A stretch of DNA of 64,000 nucleotides from Sphingosinicella xenopeptidilytica (GCF_042676985.1 NZ_JBHTIK010000002.1:372001-436000), one strand, 5' to 3'. Positions 38,942 through 48,248 are shown, counted from the first letter of the stretch. Made by a program: numbers and translations. Notes: a model not told the origin generated them from the letters alone.

Positions 38942-40591
38942 ATGAGCGTCGAAATCGAGGATCGGGACCGGGTCAACGAGATTCCGAATCCTTACGTGAT
39001 CGAGAACTGGGCACTGCTCATCGTCGCGGTGACCGCCTTCGTTGCCGGTCTGATGATTCTTCTCGACGGCCGCGCGCAGTGGCTTGCGGCCGGGGCCGGA
39101 GCTTCACTCGCGCCGATCCTGATCGGTGTCGCGCTCTGGGGCGTCGCGTTTCGGCTGGCGGCCTCGGCGCTTTCGCAACTGCGCTTCATCCTGCCGGTGG
39201 ATTATCCGAAATCGCTGTGCCCGGTTGTCGCCGATAACGCGTCTGGCACCAGCAATGCCGCGGAAAACCTGAAAGACCAGATTCGCAAGAACGCGCTTCT
39301 GTTCGTGCCGCCGCAGGATGCCGTCAGCAACCTGCTCTACACGCTGGTCAAGGGGATCACGCGCGCACCCATCCAGCTCCAGTATTTCGCGCGCTACAAC
39401 TTCGGCAATTTCTGCGCGGTCGCGCTTGCGCTCGCGAGCTACCTGTTCAGCCTGTTCCTGATGGGTACGACGCCTTTCGAAAACTGGCTCGGCGTCGCTT
39501 ACGGTGTCGTCATGGTCATCTGGCTGCTGCGGACGATCAATGCGAATGCCACAGCCGAGGTTTCGATGCGGCCGCTGATCGTCCTCACGGTTTTCGCGAT
39601 TTTCTTCCCCGTCGTTTTCCTGCTGGTCGGGCAAAGCCTGCCGACGCTCGGCGAGGTCGCGGTGAACTGGCACGTCGGTTTCATGCTGGTGGCGCTGCTC
39701 GCGGTTTACGGGCTCTTCCTTGCGGCGGTGAAGAGCCAGCTCGGTTCCGGCGTCAATACGCCGCCCGCGATGAAGCAGGCGGTGCTCTCCGTGAATTTCA
39801 ACCCTTCCGAACTGATCGGCGAGTTGGAACGGTTGGTGCTGCGATCGAATCCGACGCGGCTGCCGAACCGGCGCTACATCCGTACGCCGTTCCAGCTCGA
39901 TTCATCCCGCGAGGCGGGTGAGTTCCGGGCCGAGTTCCTCGAAGAGACGCAGCCCGTGAGCGCCGGGCGGCGGGAAACGGCGCAGGAAGTGCTTGGCTCG
40001 CCGCGCCGGCTCTGGCTCGTCGTGCTCACGGTGCTGATGACGCTGGCGGGGCTGGCGTGCGTTTTCCTCGTCTATCGTTTCGCCGGTCTGGCGTGGGGCG
40101 AAACCGGCACGCTGGAGACCGGGGCATGGGCGATCGTCGCCTATACCATCGCAACGGCCGCACGGCGTGCGGCGCATGTGCTCTGGGGCCGCTTCGATTT
40201 CCAGTCCCGGCTGGTCTGGATGGAGCTTACCGGCGTTTACAACACGGCTTCGGCGGCGGTGGGCAACCAGTTCACGGGGAACTACAGCACGCAGAAACGC
40301 GTCGTGAATGTCGAAAATCTCACGCTCACGCTCTGGGTGACCGACCTTGAAACGGTTACGTTCGGAAAAGACGGGGATCGCTCGATTTACGGCATGTCCG
40401 GCCCGCAGGAGACCGCCGATGCAACGATCGGCGCGCTCGTCCGCTTCTCCGAAGGTCAGTCGATGATCGTTGCGCCGGGCACGGCGGCGGATATGGAGCG
40501 CATGAGCGCCCTCAGTGCTTTCAATCAAGGTGCGGGCAGCGCAGCCACGCCGACGCTTCCGGGAATGGAAAAGCGCGAACCCGAAAGCTGA
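38942..40591 (+). CDS. Uncharacterised multi-span membrane protein
   Basis: Protein of 549 residues; I do not recognise the family. About eight membrane helices are visible: near 24-42, 48-66, 160-178, 184-200, 210-230, 243-262, 352-375 and 388-405. A cytoplasmic or periplasmic loop spans about 268-345 (VNFNPSELIGELERLVLRSN). The C-terminal 140 residues are soluble, Thr/Val-rich and contain NQFTGNYSTQKRVVNVENLT, and VTDLETVTFGKDGDRSIYGM. The ATG follows ACAGGAGGGG. It interrupts the usual DUF2155-aat neighbourhood and is convergent with aat. Base composition looks like its neighbours. Confidence 0.75.
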   Translation: MSVEIEDRDRVNEIPNPYVIENWALLIVAVTAFVAGLMILLDGRAQWLAAGAGASLAPILIGVALWGVAFRLAASALSQLRFILPVDYPKSLCPVVADNASGTSNAAENLKDQIRKNALLFVPPQDAVSNLLYTLVKGITRAPIQLQYFARYNFGNFCAVALALASYLFSLFLMGTTPFENWLGVAYGVVMVIWLLRTINANATAEVSMRPLIVLTVFAIFFPVVFLLVGQSLPTLGEVAVNWHVGFMLVALLAVYGLFLAAVKSQLGSGVNTPPAMKQAVLSVNFNPSELIGELERLVLRSNPTRLPNRRYIRTPFQLDSSREAGEFRAEFLEETQPVSAGRRETAQEVLGSPRRLWLVVLTVLMTLAGLACVFLVYRFAGLAWGETGTLETGAWAIVAYTIATAARRAAHVLWGRFDFQSRLVWMELTGVYNTASAAVGNQFTGNYSTQKRVVNVENLTLTLWVTDLETVTFGKDGDRSIYGMSGPQETADATIGALVRFSEGQSMIVAPGTAADMERMSALSAFNQGAGSAATPTLPGMEKREPES

Positions 40592-40597
40592 TCGTTT

Positions 40598-41284
40598 TCA
40601 GCGCCCGGAACGTAGCGACGCTGCGATACGCGCCCCTGAAATCCCGGCGTCGGCGTCTGTATCAAGCGCGCTAAAATCCGCATCGGCGATGCCGGTCGCG
40701 ACGCCAAGCAACTGCAGATAGGCTTCGCGGTTGATCTCCACCGCGCCGAGGCTGGCGAGGTGACCCGTCATGAACTGGCAATCGAGCAACCGGAAACCGC
40801 CGACGCGCAGCCGGGCGACGAGATGCGCGAGCGCGGCTTTCGATGCGTCGGTGCGGCGGCTGAACATGCTTTCGCCGAAAAACGCGCCGCCGATCCTGAC
40901 GCCGTAAAGCCCTCCCACGAGCGTTTCGTCCTCCCAGCATTCGACACTGTGCGCGTGGCCGATGCGGTGGAGGAACGTGTAGGCTTCGCGGATCTGCCGG
41001 TTGATCCACGTGTCGGCGCGGTCCGGCGCGGGCTCGGCGCAGGCGTCGATCACCGCGTCGAAGGCGCGGTCGACGCTGTGGATGAAACGCTCCTGCTTCA
41101 GCGTTTTGGCGAGGCTCCGCGACAGGTGGAAGTTTTCGAGCGGCAGGATGGCGCGCTCGCGCGGCTCCACCCAGAACACGTCCTCGGCGTCGCGGCTTTC
41201 CGCCATCGGGAAGATGCCGATCGAATAGGCGCGAAGCAGCAGCTCGGGATCGAGCGCCGCACCGCGCTTCTGCCGCGAACTCAT
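40598..41284 (-). CDS. aat: Leucyl/phenylalanyl-tRNA-protein transferase
   Basis: Adds Leu or Phe to N-terminal Lys/Arg of proteins, creating N-degrons for ClpS/ClpAP. It has 228 residues: AYSIGIFPMAESRDAEDVFW, FHLSRSLAKTLKQERF, TWINRQIREAYTFLHRIGHA, HSVECWEDETLVGGLYGVRI and GGAFFGESMFSR are all family hallmarks, and LLDCQFMTGHLASLGAVEI closes the fold. The start overlaps the dprA stop (ATGA). Confidence 0.95.
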   Translation of the reverse strand: MSSRQKRGAALDPELLLRAYSIGIFPMAESRDAEDVFWVEPRERAILPLENFHLSRSLAKTLKQERFIHSVDRAFDAVIDACAEPAPDRADTWINRQIREAYTFLHRIGHAHSVECWEDETLVGGLYGVRIGGAFFGESMFSRRTDASKAALAHLVARLRVGGFRLLDCQFMTGHLASLGAVEINREAYLQLLGVATGIADADFSALDTDADAGISGARIAASLRSGR

Positions 41285-42378
41285 ATGAGCGCCACGCGCG
41301 CGCCGGCGTGGCGCGCGAGGCGCCCGGCGAGTTCGAGTTCGAGAAGCACGGTCTGCACCACGGCGGGTGGTTCGCCCGACAGGCGGACGAGTTCATCGAC
41401 GGCGACGGGCGTGAGGCTGAGCAGCGCGGTCACGGCGCCGCGCGCGCTGTCGTCGGCGTCGGTTGGGGGCGGGGCCGAGAAGCGGCTTCCGCCCGCCGCG
41501 AGTCGTGCCGCCCCGAAAGGCGCGATCGTCTCGGCGATGTCGGCGGCGGACTGCACGAGCGTTGCGCCGTCGCGGATCAGCTGGTTGCAGCCCTGCGCGC
41601 GCGGATCGAGTGGGAAGCCGGGCACCGCCATCACCTCGCGGCCCTGTTCGCCTGCGAAGCGCGCGGTGATGAGCGAGCCAGAGCGCGGTGCGGCCTCCAC
41701 GACGACGATGCCTGCCGAGAGCCCCGAGATCAGCCGATTGCGGCGCGGGAAGTGGCGTGCTTGCGGTTCGGTGCCGAAGGGCTGCTCGGCGATCACGAGG
41801 CCGCGTTCGTAGAGCGCGGCATAAAGCTCGGCATTCTCGGGCGGGTAGATATTGTCGATGCCGCCTGCGATCACGCCGATCGTGCCGCCCGAAAGCGCAC
41901 CCGCGTGCGCCGCGGCGTCGATACCGCGTGCGAGCCCCGAGACGACGACGATGTCGGCGGCGCCAAGATCGGCGGCAAGCCCCCGCGCGAACCGGATCGC
42001 TGCGGCCGACGCATTGCGCGCACCGACGATGCCGATCGTGCGACGGTGCGCGTGCTTGATATCGCCGCGCACGGCAAGCGCGGGCGGCGCGTCCTCGATC
42101 TCGGCGAGCAGCGGCGGATAATTGGCCTCGCCGAGGAACACGAGGCGTGCCCCGGCCGCGTCCACGGCTTCCATTTCGCGCTGGACAGCGGCGAGGTTTG
42201 CAATCCGGAAGTCACGACGGCCACCACGCCGAGCGAGGTCGGGAAGGGCTTCAAGCGCCGCCGATGCACTTCTGTAACGCGCGGTGAGATGCCGGTAGCT
42301 CACCGGCCCCACGTTTTCGCTGCGAATCAGCCGCAGCTTTGCGATGCGTTCGATGTCGCTGCCCGGCCGGTCAGCCAT
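41281..42378 (-). CDS. dprA: DNA processing protein DprA
   Basis: Loads RecA onto incoming single-stranded DNA during natural transformation. It has 365 residues: an N-terminal SAM-like part, a Rossmann core with GIVGARNASAAAIRFARGL, VVVSGLARGIDAAAHAGAL, GGIDNIYPPENAELYAAL and FPRRNRLISGLSAGIVVVE, then a C-terminal winged helix (about 305-365). The ATG at 42378 overlaps the end of plsY by eight bases; an earlier GTG at 42405 is less likely. Confidence 0.93.
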   Translation of the reverse strand: MADRPGSDIERIAKLRLIRSENVGPVSYRHLTARYRSASAALEALPDLARRGGRRDFRIANLAAVQREMEAVDAAGARLVFLGEANYPPLLAEIEDAPPALAVRGDIKHAHRRTIGIVGARNASAAAIRFARGLAADLGAADIVVVSGLARGIDAAAHAGALSGGTIGVIAGGIDNIYPPENAELYAALYERGLVIAEQPFGTEPQARHFPRRNRLISGLSAGIVVVEAAPRSGSLITARFAGEQGREVMAVPGFPLDPRAQGCNQLIRDGATLVQSAADIAETIAPFGAARLAAGGSRFSAPPPTDADDSARGAVTALLSLTPVAVDELVRLSGEPPAVVQTVLLELELAGRLARHAGARVALI

Positions 42379-42997
42379 TCGGATCGGGCGCGCCGCCGCG
42401 CCCACCGATCTTGCTTTCGGTGCCCGCGCGCAGCTTCGCGATGTTTTCGTCGTGCTTCGCGATCACCAGCACGGCCATGCCCGCGAACAGCAGCGCGGCA
42501 TCCCAGCGTCCGGCGAGCGCGGGCGCGAGCGGGGTCAGCGTCACCGCCATCAGCCCGGCGAGCGAGGAGTAGCGTGTTACACCCGCGACGAGCAGCCAGA
42601 CAGCCGCGAAGACGAGCCCCGCGGGCGGATGGATGGCGAGCGCGATGCCGAGCATGGTGGCGACACCCTTGCCGCCGCGGAACAGCAGCCACACCGGAAA
42701 CAGATGGCCGATGAACGCGCCCATGCCGCCGAGGATGTCGCCGCCGTACGCAAATGTGTGACCGAGCCAGACGGCAAGCGCACCCTTGCCTGCATCGAGC
42801 AGCAGGGTCAGCGCCGCAAGGCTCTTGCCGCCGGTGCGCAGCACGTTGGTCGTGCCGATATTGCCCGATCCCATGCGGCGGATATCGCCCATCCCCGCGA
42901 GCCGCGTGACGATGAGGCCGAAGGGAATCGCGCCCAGCAGATAGCCGACGACGAACCAGGTCCAGGGGTTGGCCAGAAGGGGCGTGTCGGTGAACAT
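42371..42997 (-). CDS. plsY: Glycerol-3-phosphate acyltransferase PlsY
   Basis: Inner membrane enzyme that acylates glycerol 3-phosphate with acyl phosphate, the first step of phospholipid synthesis. It has 208 residues with five membrane helices. The three loop motifs are visible: MGSGNIGTTNVLRTGG, GHLFPVWLLFRGGKGVATML, and AKHDENIAKLRAGTE near the end. The ATG at 42997 is used; upstream sequence in frame is not PlsY-like. Divergent from nadE. Confidence 0.93.
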   Translation of the reverse strand: MFTDTPLLANPWTWFVVGYLLGAIPFGLIVTRLAGMGDIRRMGSGNIGTTNVLRTGGKSLAALTLLLDAGKGALAVWLGHTFAYGGDILGGMGAFIGHLFPVWLLFRGGKGVATMLGIALAIHPPAGLVFAAVWLLVAGVTRYSSLAGLMAVTLTPLAPALAGRWDAALLFAGMAVLVIAKHDENIAKLRAGTESKIGGRGGAPDPNG

Positions 42998-43098
42998 CGG
43001 CGCGGAACCTAAACGGAACCCGCGGCGTTCGAAAGCCCCCTTCGCGCGGTGGCGTGAAGGCATCGCCAAAGCCGTTTCGACAGCCTAGAAGACCCCGC

Positions 43099-44751
43099 AT
43101 GACTGAACGCCTTCAGATCGCTTTCGCGCAGCTCAACCAGACCATGGGCGACCTTCGCGGCAACGCCGACGCGATGCTCGCCGCACGGGCGCGTCAGCCG
43201 GAAGCGGACCTCATCGTCACCTGCGAGCTTTCGCTCATCGGCTATCCGCCCGAAGACCTCGTGCTGAAGCCGTCGCTGGTGCGCGCGGCGGACGCGGAAC
43301 TGCAGCGCATGGCGGAAGCCACGGCGGATGGCGGCCCTGCCATGCTCGTTGGCAGCGTGCTCCTCGAAGACGACAAGCTCTATAACGCGATGGCGCTGCT
43401 CGATGGCGGCAAGATCGCGGCGTGGACGCGCAAGCACGAACTGCCGAACTACGGTGTGTTCGACGAGAAGCGCGTGTTCGCGCCCGGCCCGCTGCCGGGA
43501 CCGCTGGCGTTCCGCGGCGTACGCCTCGGCGTGCCGATCTGCGAGGACATCTGGTTCCCGGACGTGTGCGAATGCCTCGCCGAGACGGGCGCGGAAATCC
43601 TGCTCGTTCCGAACGGCAGCCCTTATGAGCTGGACAAGGACGACAAAAGGCTTTCGCTCGCCGCGATGCGCGTCGCCGAAACCGGCCTTCCGCTCGCGTA
43701 TTTGAACCGCGTCGGCGGGCAGGACGAGATCGTGTTCGACGGCGCCAGCTTCGTGATGAACGCGGATCGCCGCATCGCCGTGCAGTTCCCGGATTGGGAG
43801 GAGCGCGTCACGCTCACCACGTGGTTCCGCACCGCGAAGGGCTGGGTGTGCGAGGAGGGACACAAGCACCGCCTCGATCCGTATCCGGAGGACATCTACC
43901 ACGCGATGCAGATCGGCCTTGCCGACTATGTGAACCGCAACCGCTTCCCCGGCGTCGTGCTCGGACTTTCGGGCGGCATCGATTCGGCGCTGTCGGCGGC
44001 GGTGGCGGTGGATGCGCTCGGCGCGGACCGTGTGTGGTGCGTGATGATGCCCTCGCGCTTCACGTCGCAGGACAGTTTGGACGATGCGGCGGAGTGCGCG
44101 CGGATGCTCGGTTGCCGCCTGGATACCATCGCCATCACGCCTGCCATGGAAGCGTTCGACGCGATGCTCGCGCCCGTGTTCGAAGGCAAGCCGCGCGACA
44201 TCACGGAGGAGAATATCCAGTCGCGCATTCGGGGCGTCACGCTGATGGCGCTCTCCAACAAGTTCGGCCACATGCTGCTCACCACCGGCAACAAGTCCGA
44301 GATGTCGGTGGGCTATGCCACGATCTACGGCGACATGGCGGGCGGCTATTCGGTGCTGAAGGATGCCTACAAGACCACCGTGTTCGCGCTCTCGCGCTGG
44401 CGGAATGCGAACCGTCCGAAACTGGCGCTGGGACCGAATGGCCCGGTGATGCCGGAGCGTGTCATCACCAAGCCGCCCACGGCCGAGCTGCGCGAGAACC
44501 AGAAGGATCAGGATTCGCTGCCGCCTTACGAAATCCTCGATCCGATCCTGCACGGCCTCGTCGAGGAGGAGCTTTCGGTCGCCGACATCGTCGCGCGCGG
44601 CTTCGATCGCGACACCGTCATCCGCATCGAGCGCCTGCTCTACGTCGCCGAATACAAGCGCCGCCAGTCGCCCCCCGGCGTCAAGATCGGCATCCGCAAT
44701 TTCGGGCGAGACCGCCGCTATCCGATCACCAACGCTTTCCGGACCTCATGA
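43099..44751 (+). CDS. nadE: Glutamine-dependent NAD+ synthetase
   Basis: Makes NAD from deamido-NAD with ammonia from glutamine. It has 550 residues. The N-terminal nitrilase-type glutaminase (about 1-270) carries Glu (CELSLIGYPPEDL), Lys (WTRKHELPNYGVFDE) and the nucleophile Cys (GVPICEDIWFPDV). The C-terminal synthetase (about 290-550) has the PP-loop GLSGGIDSALSAAVAVDALG and MLLTTGNKSEMSVGYATIYG. No ribosome-binding site lies before the ATG; TAGAAG (43086-43091) is seven bases away and may be the -10 of a leaderless transcript. The stop overlaps gltX. Confidence 0.95.
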   Translation: MTERLQIAFAQLNQTMGDLRGNADAMLAARARQPEADLIVTCELSLIGYPPEDLVLKPSLVRAADAELQRMAEATADGGPAMLVGSVLLEDDKLYNAMALLDGGKIAAWTRKHELPNYGVFDEKRVFAPGPLPGPLAFRGVRLGVPICEDIWFPDVCECLAETGAEILLVPNGSPYELDKDDKRLSLAAMRVAETGLPLAYLNRVGGQDEIVFDGASFVMNADRRIAVQFPDWEERVTLTTWFRTAKGWVCEEGHKHRLDPYPEDIYHAMQIGLADYVNRNRFPGVVLGLSGGIDSALSAAVAVDALGADRVWCVMMPSRFTSQDSLDDAAECARMLGCRLDTIAITPAMEAFDAMLAPVFEGKPRDITEENIQSRIRGVTLMALSNKFGHMLLTTGNKSEMSVGYATIYGDMAGGYSVLKDAYKTTVFALSRWRNANRPKLALGPNGPVMPERVITKPPTAELRENQKDQDSLPPYEILDPILHGLVEEELSVADIVARGFDRDTVIRIERLLYVAEYKRRQSPPGVKIGIRNFGRDRRYPITNAFRTS

Positions 44752-46076
44752 CCCTCACCACCCGTTTCGCCCCGTCTCCGACGGGCTATCTCCACGTCGG
44801 CAACGTCCGCACCGCACTCCACAACTGGCTGTTCGCGAAGAAGCACGGCGGGCGTTTCCTGCTGCGTCTCGACGATACCGACACGGAGCGTTCGCGCGAA
44901 GAATACGCCGACGCCATCCGCGCCGATCTCGCATGGCTCGGCCTCTTGCCCGATGCCGAATACCGTCAGTCAGACCGGCTCGCGCGTTACAACGAACAGT
45001 TCGAAACGCTCGTCGCGGCCGGGCGCATCTACCCCTGCTTTGAGACCGCCGAGGAGCTTGAGGTTCGTCGCAAGATCCAGCTCTCGCGCGGCTTGCCGCC
45101 CGTTTACGATCGCGCTGCGCTGAATCTCACACCCGATGAGATCGCGGCGAAGCGCACAGCAGGCGAACGGCCGCACTGGCGCTTCCGCCTCGATACGGGC
45201 GCGCACGTCCATTGGCAGGATCTCATCCGCGGCGACTCGCACATCGATCCCGCCTCGCTCAGCGATCCCGTCGTGCGCCGCGCCGATGGTTCCTACCTCT
45301 ACATGCTGCCCTCGGTGATCGACGACATCGACATGGGCGTCACCCACGTCATCCGCGGCGAGGATCACGTCACCAATTCGGGCGTGCAGATTAAGATGTT
45401 CGAAGCGCTCGGCGCACAGCCGCCGGCTTTCGCGCATGAGGCGCTGATCACCGGCACCGAGGGTGCGCTCTCGAAGCGTCTCGGCTCGGCAGGCATGGCG
45501 CATTTCCGCGAGGCGGGCATCGAACCCGTCGCCATCGCCGCGCTGCTCGCCCGCCTTGGCACGTCCAATTCCGTCGAGCCGGTCACGAGTCTCGATCCGC
45601 TCGTCGAACATTTCGATTTCGCGCACTTCGGCCGCTCCGCCGCGCGTTTCGACGAGGCGGAGCTGCGCCAGCTCAACGCGCGCATCCTGCATCAGCTCGA
45701 TTATGACGCTGTCGCGGATCGTCTGCCGCCGGGCATGGATGCTGCGGCGTGGGCGGTGTTGCGTCCCAATCTTGAGACCATCGCAGATGCCGCCGACTGG
45801 TGGCAGGTGATCGAAGGCCCGGTGGAGCCGCTCGCCGACGATGGCGACTACCTCGCCCTTGCCGCCGAAACGCTCGAATCGCTCCCGTGGGAGCCCGGCA
45901 TATGGTCCGCGCTCACCGGCGCGCTCAAGGCGGCGACCGCCCGCAAGGGCAAGGATCTGTTCCTGCCGCTCCGCCGCGCGCTCACGGGCCGCGATCACGG
46001 CCCCGAGATGGCGGGGCTGCTGCTCCTGATCGGTCGTGACCGCGCCCTCGAACGATTACGCGCCCGTACCAACTGA
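44748..46076 (+). CDS. gltX: Glutamyl-tRNA synthetase
   Basis: Class I synthetase of 442 residues. The HIGH motif is in TRFAPSPTGYLHVGNVRTAL and the KMSK-like loop is LSKRLGSAGMAHFREAGIEP. GDSHIDPASLSDPVVRRADG and MGVTHVIRGEDHVTNS are family segments. It is shorter than the 470-residue E. coli enzyme, as expected for one of the two alphaproteobacterial GltX types; one of them may act on tRNA-Gln. The ATG at 44748 overlaps the nadE stop; a much longer upstream frame that reads through nadE is rejected. Confidence 0.94.
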   Translation: MTLTTRFAPSPTGYLHVGNVRTALHNWLFAKKHGGRFLLRLDDTDTERSREEYADAIRADLAWLGLLPDAEYRQSDRLARYNEQFETLVAAGRIYPCFETAEELEVRRKIQLSRGLPPVYDRAALNLTPDEIAAKRTAGERPHWRFRLDTGAHVHWQDLIRGDSHIDPASLSDPVVRRADGSYLYMLPSVIDDIDMGVTHVIRGEDHVTNSGVQIKMFEALGAQPPAFAHEALITGTEGALSKRLGSAGMAHFREAGIEPVAIAALLARLGTSNSVEPVTSLDPLVEHFDFAHFGRSAARFDEAELRQLNARILHQLDYDAVADRLPPGMDAAAWAVLRPNLETIADAADWWQVIEGPVEPLADDGDYLALAAETLESLPWEPGIWSALTGALKAATARKGKDLFLPLRRALTGRDHGPEMAGLLLLIGRDRALERLRARTN

Positions 46077-46112
46077 GCGCGGCGCGAATGATCTGCTCGG
46101 CAGAGGCGGGGT

Positions 46113-46127
46113 TGTTATAGTATAACA
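46113..46127. promoter_or_regulatory. Zur-type operator before tonB
   Basis: TGTTATAGTATAACA, a perfect 7-1-7 palindrome that equals the core of the proteobacterial zinc regulator box TGTTATANTATAACA. It lies 84 bases before the tonB start and contains TATAGT and TATAAC, either of which could serve as a -10. The flanks do not extend the classic 23-base box. Confidence 0.6.
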
Positions 46128-46211
46128 CGCGGGCCGGCATGTTGCCGGTGGTGGAGCGGCGCTGCCGTTCGGCAACGCATGGGGCGCCCTCCCTTGGGAT
46201 GGAGCCGTTCG

Positions 46212-46853
46212 ATGAAGTCAGCGTTCCCGACCCGCCGAGCCCTGCGAGACAGCAGCGGCATTCTCGTCACCGCAGCCGTTCATCTCGTCCTCGGTTATGT
46301 GGCGCTCACCGCCACGGGTATCGTCAAGGTTCCGAACATCATTCACCCAGAGGCGCCGATCTGGATCGAGAAAGTCGAGCCTGCAAAGCCTGAAACGCCG
46401 CCGTTGCCCGCAATGAAAGACAGCGTGGACATCACCGTCGTCGAACCCGTCCTCGTCGTGGATGCGCCGCAGGCGCCGATCGTGCGCGATGATCCGACAC
46501 CCATTCTGCCGCGTGTTCCGGATGTTGTCGGACTGGCCGGGCAGACGCAGGCCGCAGATCCGGTGCTCGTCGCGGCAAGCATCGATCCGCGCTACCGGGA
46601 CCGTTTCCAGCCCGCATATCCGTCAGCCGCGCGCCGCGCGGGCGAGGCGGGGAGCGTCGTCGTCAGCGTGCTCGTCGGCACGGATGGTCGCGTCGCCGAT
46701 GCCGAAGTGATGCGATCGAGCGGTTACGAGCGTCTCGATAGCGCGGCGGTCCGGCAGGCGCTTTCGGCCTGGCGCTTCCGGCCCGCCACGCGCGACGGTG
46801 TCGCGGTCCAGAGCCGTCACCAGATCACGGTGACATTTGTGCTGAACCCGTAA
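46212..46853 (+). CDS. tonB: TonB-family energy transducer
   Basis: Protein of 213 residues that carries proton-motive energy to outer membrane receptors. An N-terminal membrane helix (about 14-34, GILVTAAVHLVLGYVALTAT), a proline-rich periplasmic spacer (about 50-125), and the C-terminal TonB domain (about 130-213: YPSAARRAGEAGSVVVSVLV, GYERLDSAAVRQALSAWRFR). GGAG lies seven bases before the ATG at 46212. No exbB, exbD or receptor is adjacent. A Zur-like operator upstream suggests induction on zinc starvation. Confidence 0.88.
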   Translation: MKSAFPTRRALRDSSGILVTAAVHLVLGYVALTATGIVKVPNIIHPEAPIWIEKVEPAKPETPPLPAMKDSVDITVVEPVLVVDAPQAPIVRDDPTPILPRVPDVVGLAGQTQAADPVLVAASIDPRYRDRFQPAYPSAARRAGEAGSVVVSVLVGTDGRVADAEVMRSSGYERLDSAAVRQALSAWRFRPATRDGVAVQSRHQITVTFVLNP

Positions 46854-46908
46854 AGGCATAACGCAGGCACTGGCGCGGGTGCGTTCGAAACCCTATCTGT
46901 GGCCCCGC

Positions 46909-47253
46909 ATGAGCAACGCCACCATTTTCGGGCGCATCCGCGCACACATCGCCGCCATCGAAAAGCGGCAGTGGATCATCGGCGGCCTGTCCGTTTTGAT
47001 GACCTTCATCATCATGTTCACGTTCCTGATCGAGAACCGCTTCGGCTACCTCCCGCCCGATCCGATCATTGCCTACTTCAAGAACTGGGAGGATGGCCGC
47101 TCGCGCGCCGATGCGCTCGCCGAGCAGGAAGAAGAAGAGCGGCTGATGCAGGAACAGGCGGACGCCATTGCCGCACAGCTCGATATCAATGCGGAAAAAG
47201 CGGCGCCTGAAGTTGCAGCCCCGCCTGAAACCAAAGCGCCGGCAAGCGAATGA
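46909..47253 (+). CDS. Uncharacterised single-span membrane protein upstream of ribD
   Basis: Protein of 114 residues, not recognised. A membrane helix at about 20-44 (WIIGGLSVLMTFIIMFTFLI) is followed by ENRFGYLPPDPIIAYFKNWE, an acidic coiled region (RADALAEQEEEERLMQEQAD) and an Ala/Pro-rich tail. The segment YLPPDPIIAYFKNW is conserved-looking and may be functional. Its stop overlaps the ribD start (ATGA). TATCTG lies nine bases before the ATG and may be its -10. Confidence 0.75.
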   Translation: MSNATIFGRIRAHIAAIEKRQWIIGGLSVLMTFIIMFTFLIENRFGYLPPDPIIAYFKNWEDGRSRADALAEQEEEERLMQEQADAIAAQLDINAEKAAPEVAAPPETKAPASE

Positions 47254-48239
47254 GCGCGGTGCGGCTGATGGAAGCCGCCATTCGCCTGTCGCACCGCGGT
47301 CTTGGCCGCACCGCGCCCAATCCCAATGTCGGCTGCCTCATCGTGAAGGATGGTATGGTGATCGCGCGCGGCTGGACGCAGCCGGGCGGACGCCCCCATG
47401 CCGAGGCGGTCGCGCTTGAGATCGCGGGTGAAGCGGCGCGGGGCGCGGAGCTTTACGTCAGCCTCGAACCCTGCGCGCATGTCAGCGCGCGCGGCCCGGC
47501 CTGTGCCGATCTCGTTGCTGCATCGGGTGTTTCCGCGGTTCACATCGCCGTGCTCGATCCCGATCCGCGCACGACGGGGCAGGGCGCGGCGCGCCTCCGC
47601 GATGCGGGCATCGTCGTCACGGTCGGCACTGGCGAAGCGATGGCGCGCGCGGCCATGGCGGGGTTCTTCTTGCGCATGGAGCGCGGCCGTCCACGCATCA
47701 CGCTCAAGCTCGCCATGTCCATTGATGGCCGCGTGTCGATGCCCGGCGGCGAGAGCCAGTGGATCACAGGTCCCGAGGCGCGCGCGCATGTCCATCTCCA
47801 GCGCGCGCTTGCGGATGTGATTCTCGTCGGGCGGGGTACGCTCGAAGCCGATGATCCCTCGCTCGATGTGCGCCTGCCGGGGCTTCAGGATCGCAGCCCG
47901 CGCCCCGCCGTGCTCAGCGCGACACTCGATGCGATTCCCGCATCGGCAAAGCTCGCCGCGCGCGATCCGCTGCTGCTGGCGTCGGTCGACGATCTGTGCG
48001 GCCTCACGGTGAACGATGTGTTCGTGGAGGGCGGTCCGGCAACGGCGAGCACGCTGCTTGCCGCCGATCTCGTCGACCGGATGCTCGTCTACCGCGCGCC
48101 CATCGTGATCGGCGACGGCGCACCAGGCGCGGGCCGCATCGGCCTCGAACGCTTGTCCGACGCGCACGGCCGCTGGCGGCTCGACGAAACGCGCACGTTT
48201 GGCAACGACCGACTCGAAGTCTACGCGCGGACGCGCTAA
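47250..48239 (+). CDS. ribD: Bifunctional riboflavin biosynthesis deaminase/reductase RibD
   Basis: Carries out the deamination and ribosyl reduction steps of riboflavin synthesis. It has 329 residues. N-terminal CMP/dCMP-type deaminase: PNVGCLIVKDG, HAEAVALEIAG (zinc His and catalytic Glu), SLEPCAHVSARGPACADL (zinc cysteines). C-terminal RibD_C reductase: LKLAMSIDGRVSMPGGESQW, VILVGRGTLEADDPSLDVRL and VNDVFVEGGPATAS. First of four riboflavin genes on one strand. Confidence 0.93.
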   Translation: MSAVRLMEAAIRLSHRGLGRTAPNPNVGCLIVKDGMVIARGWTQPGGRPHAEAVALEIAGEAARGAELYVSLEPCAHVSARGPACADLVAASGVSAVHIAVLDPDPRTTGQGAARLRDAGIVVTVGTGEAMARAAMAGFFLRMERGRPRITLKLAMSIDGRVSMPGGESQWITGPEARAHVHLQRALADVILVGRGTLEADDPSLDVRLPGLQDRSPRPAVLSATLDAIPASAKLAARDPLLLASVDDLCGLTVNDVFVEGGPATASTLLAADLVDRMLVYRAPIVIGDGAPGAGRIGLERLSDAHGRWRLDETRTFGNDRLEVYARTR

Positions 48240-48248
48240 AGGGGCGCC

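Noticed and set aside
43794..46076. Much longer frame ending with gltX
   Set aside because: The upstream half reads through nadE in another frame and is Arg/His/Gly-rich. GltX itself starts at 44748 with the conserved TRFAPSPTGYLHVG.
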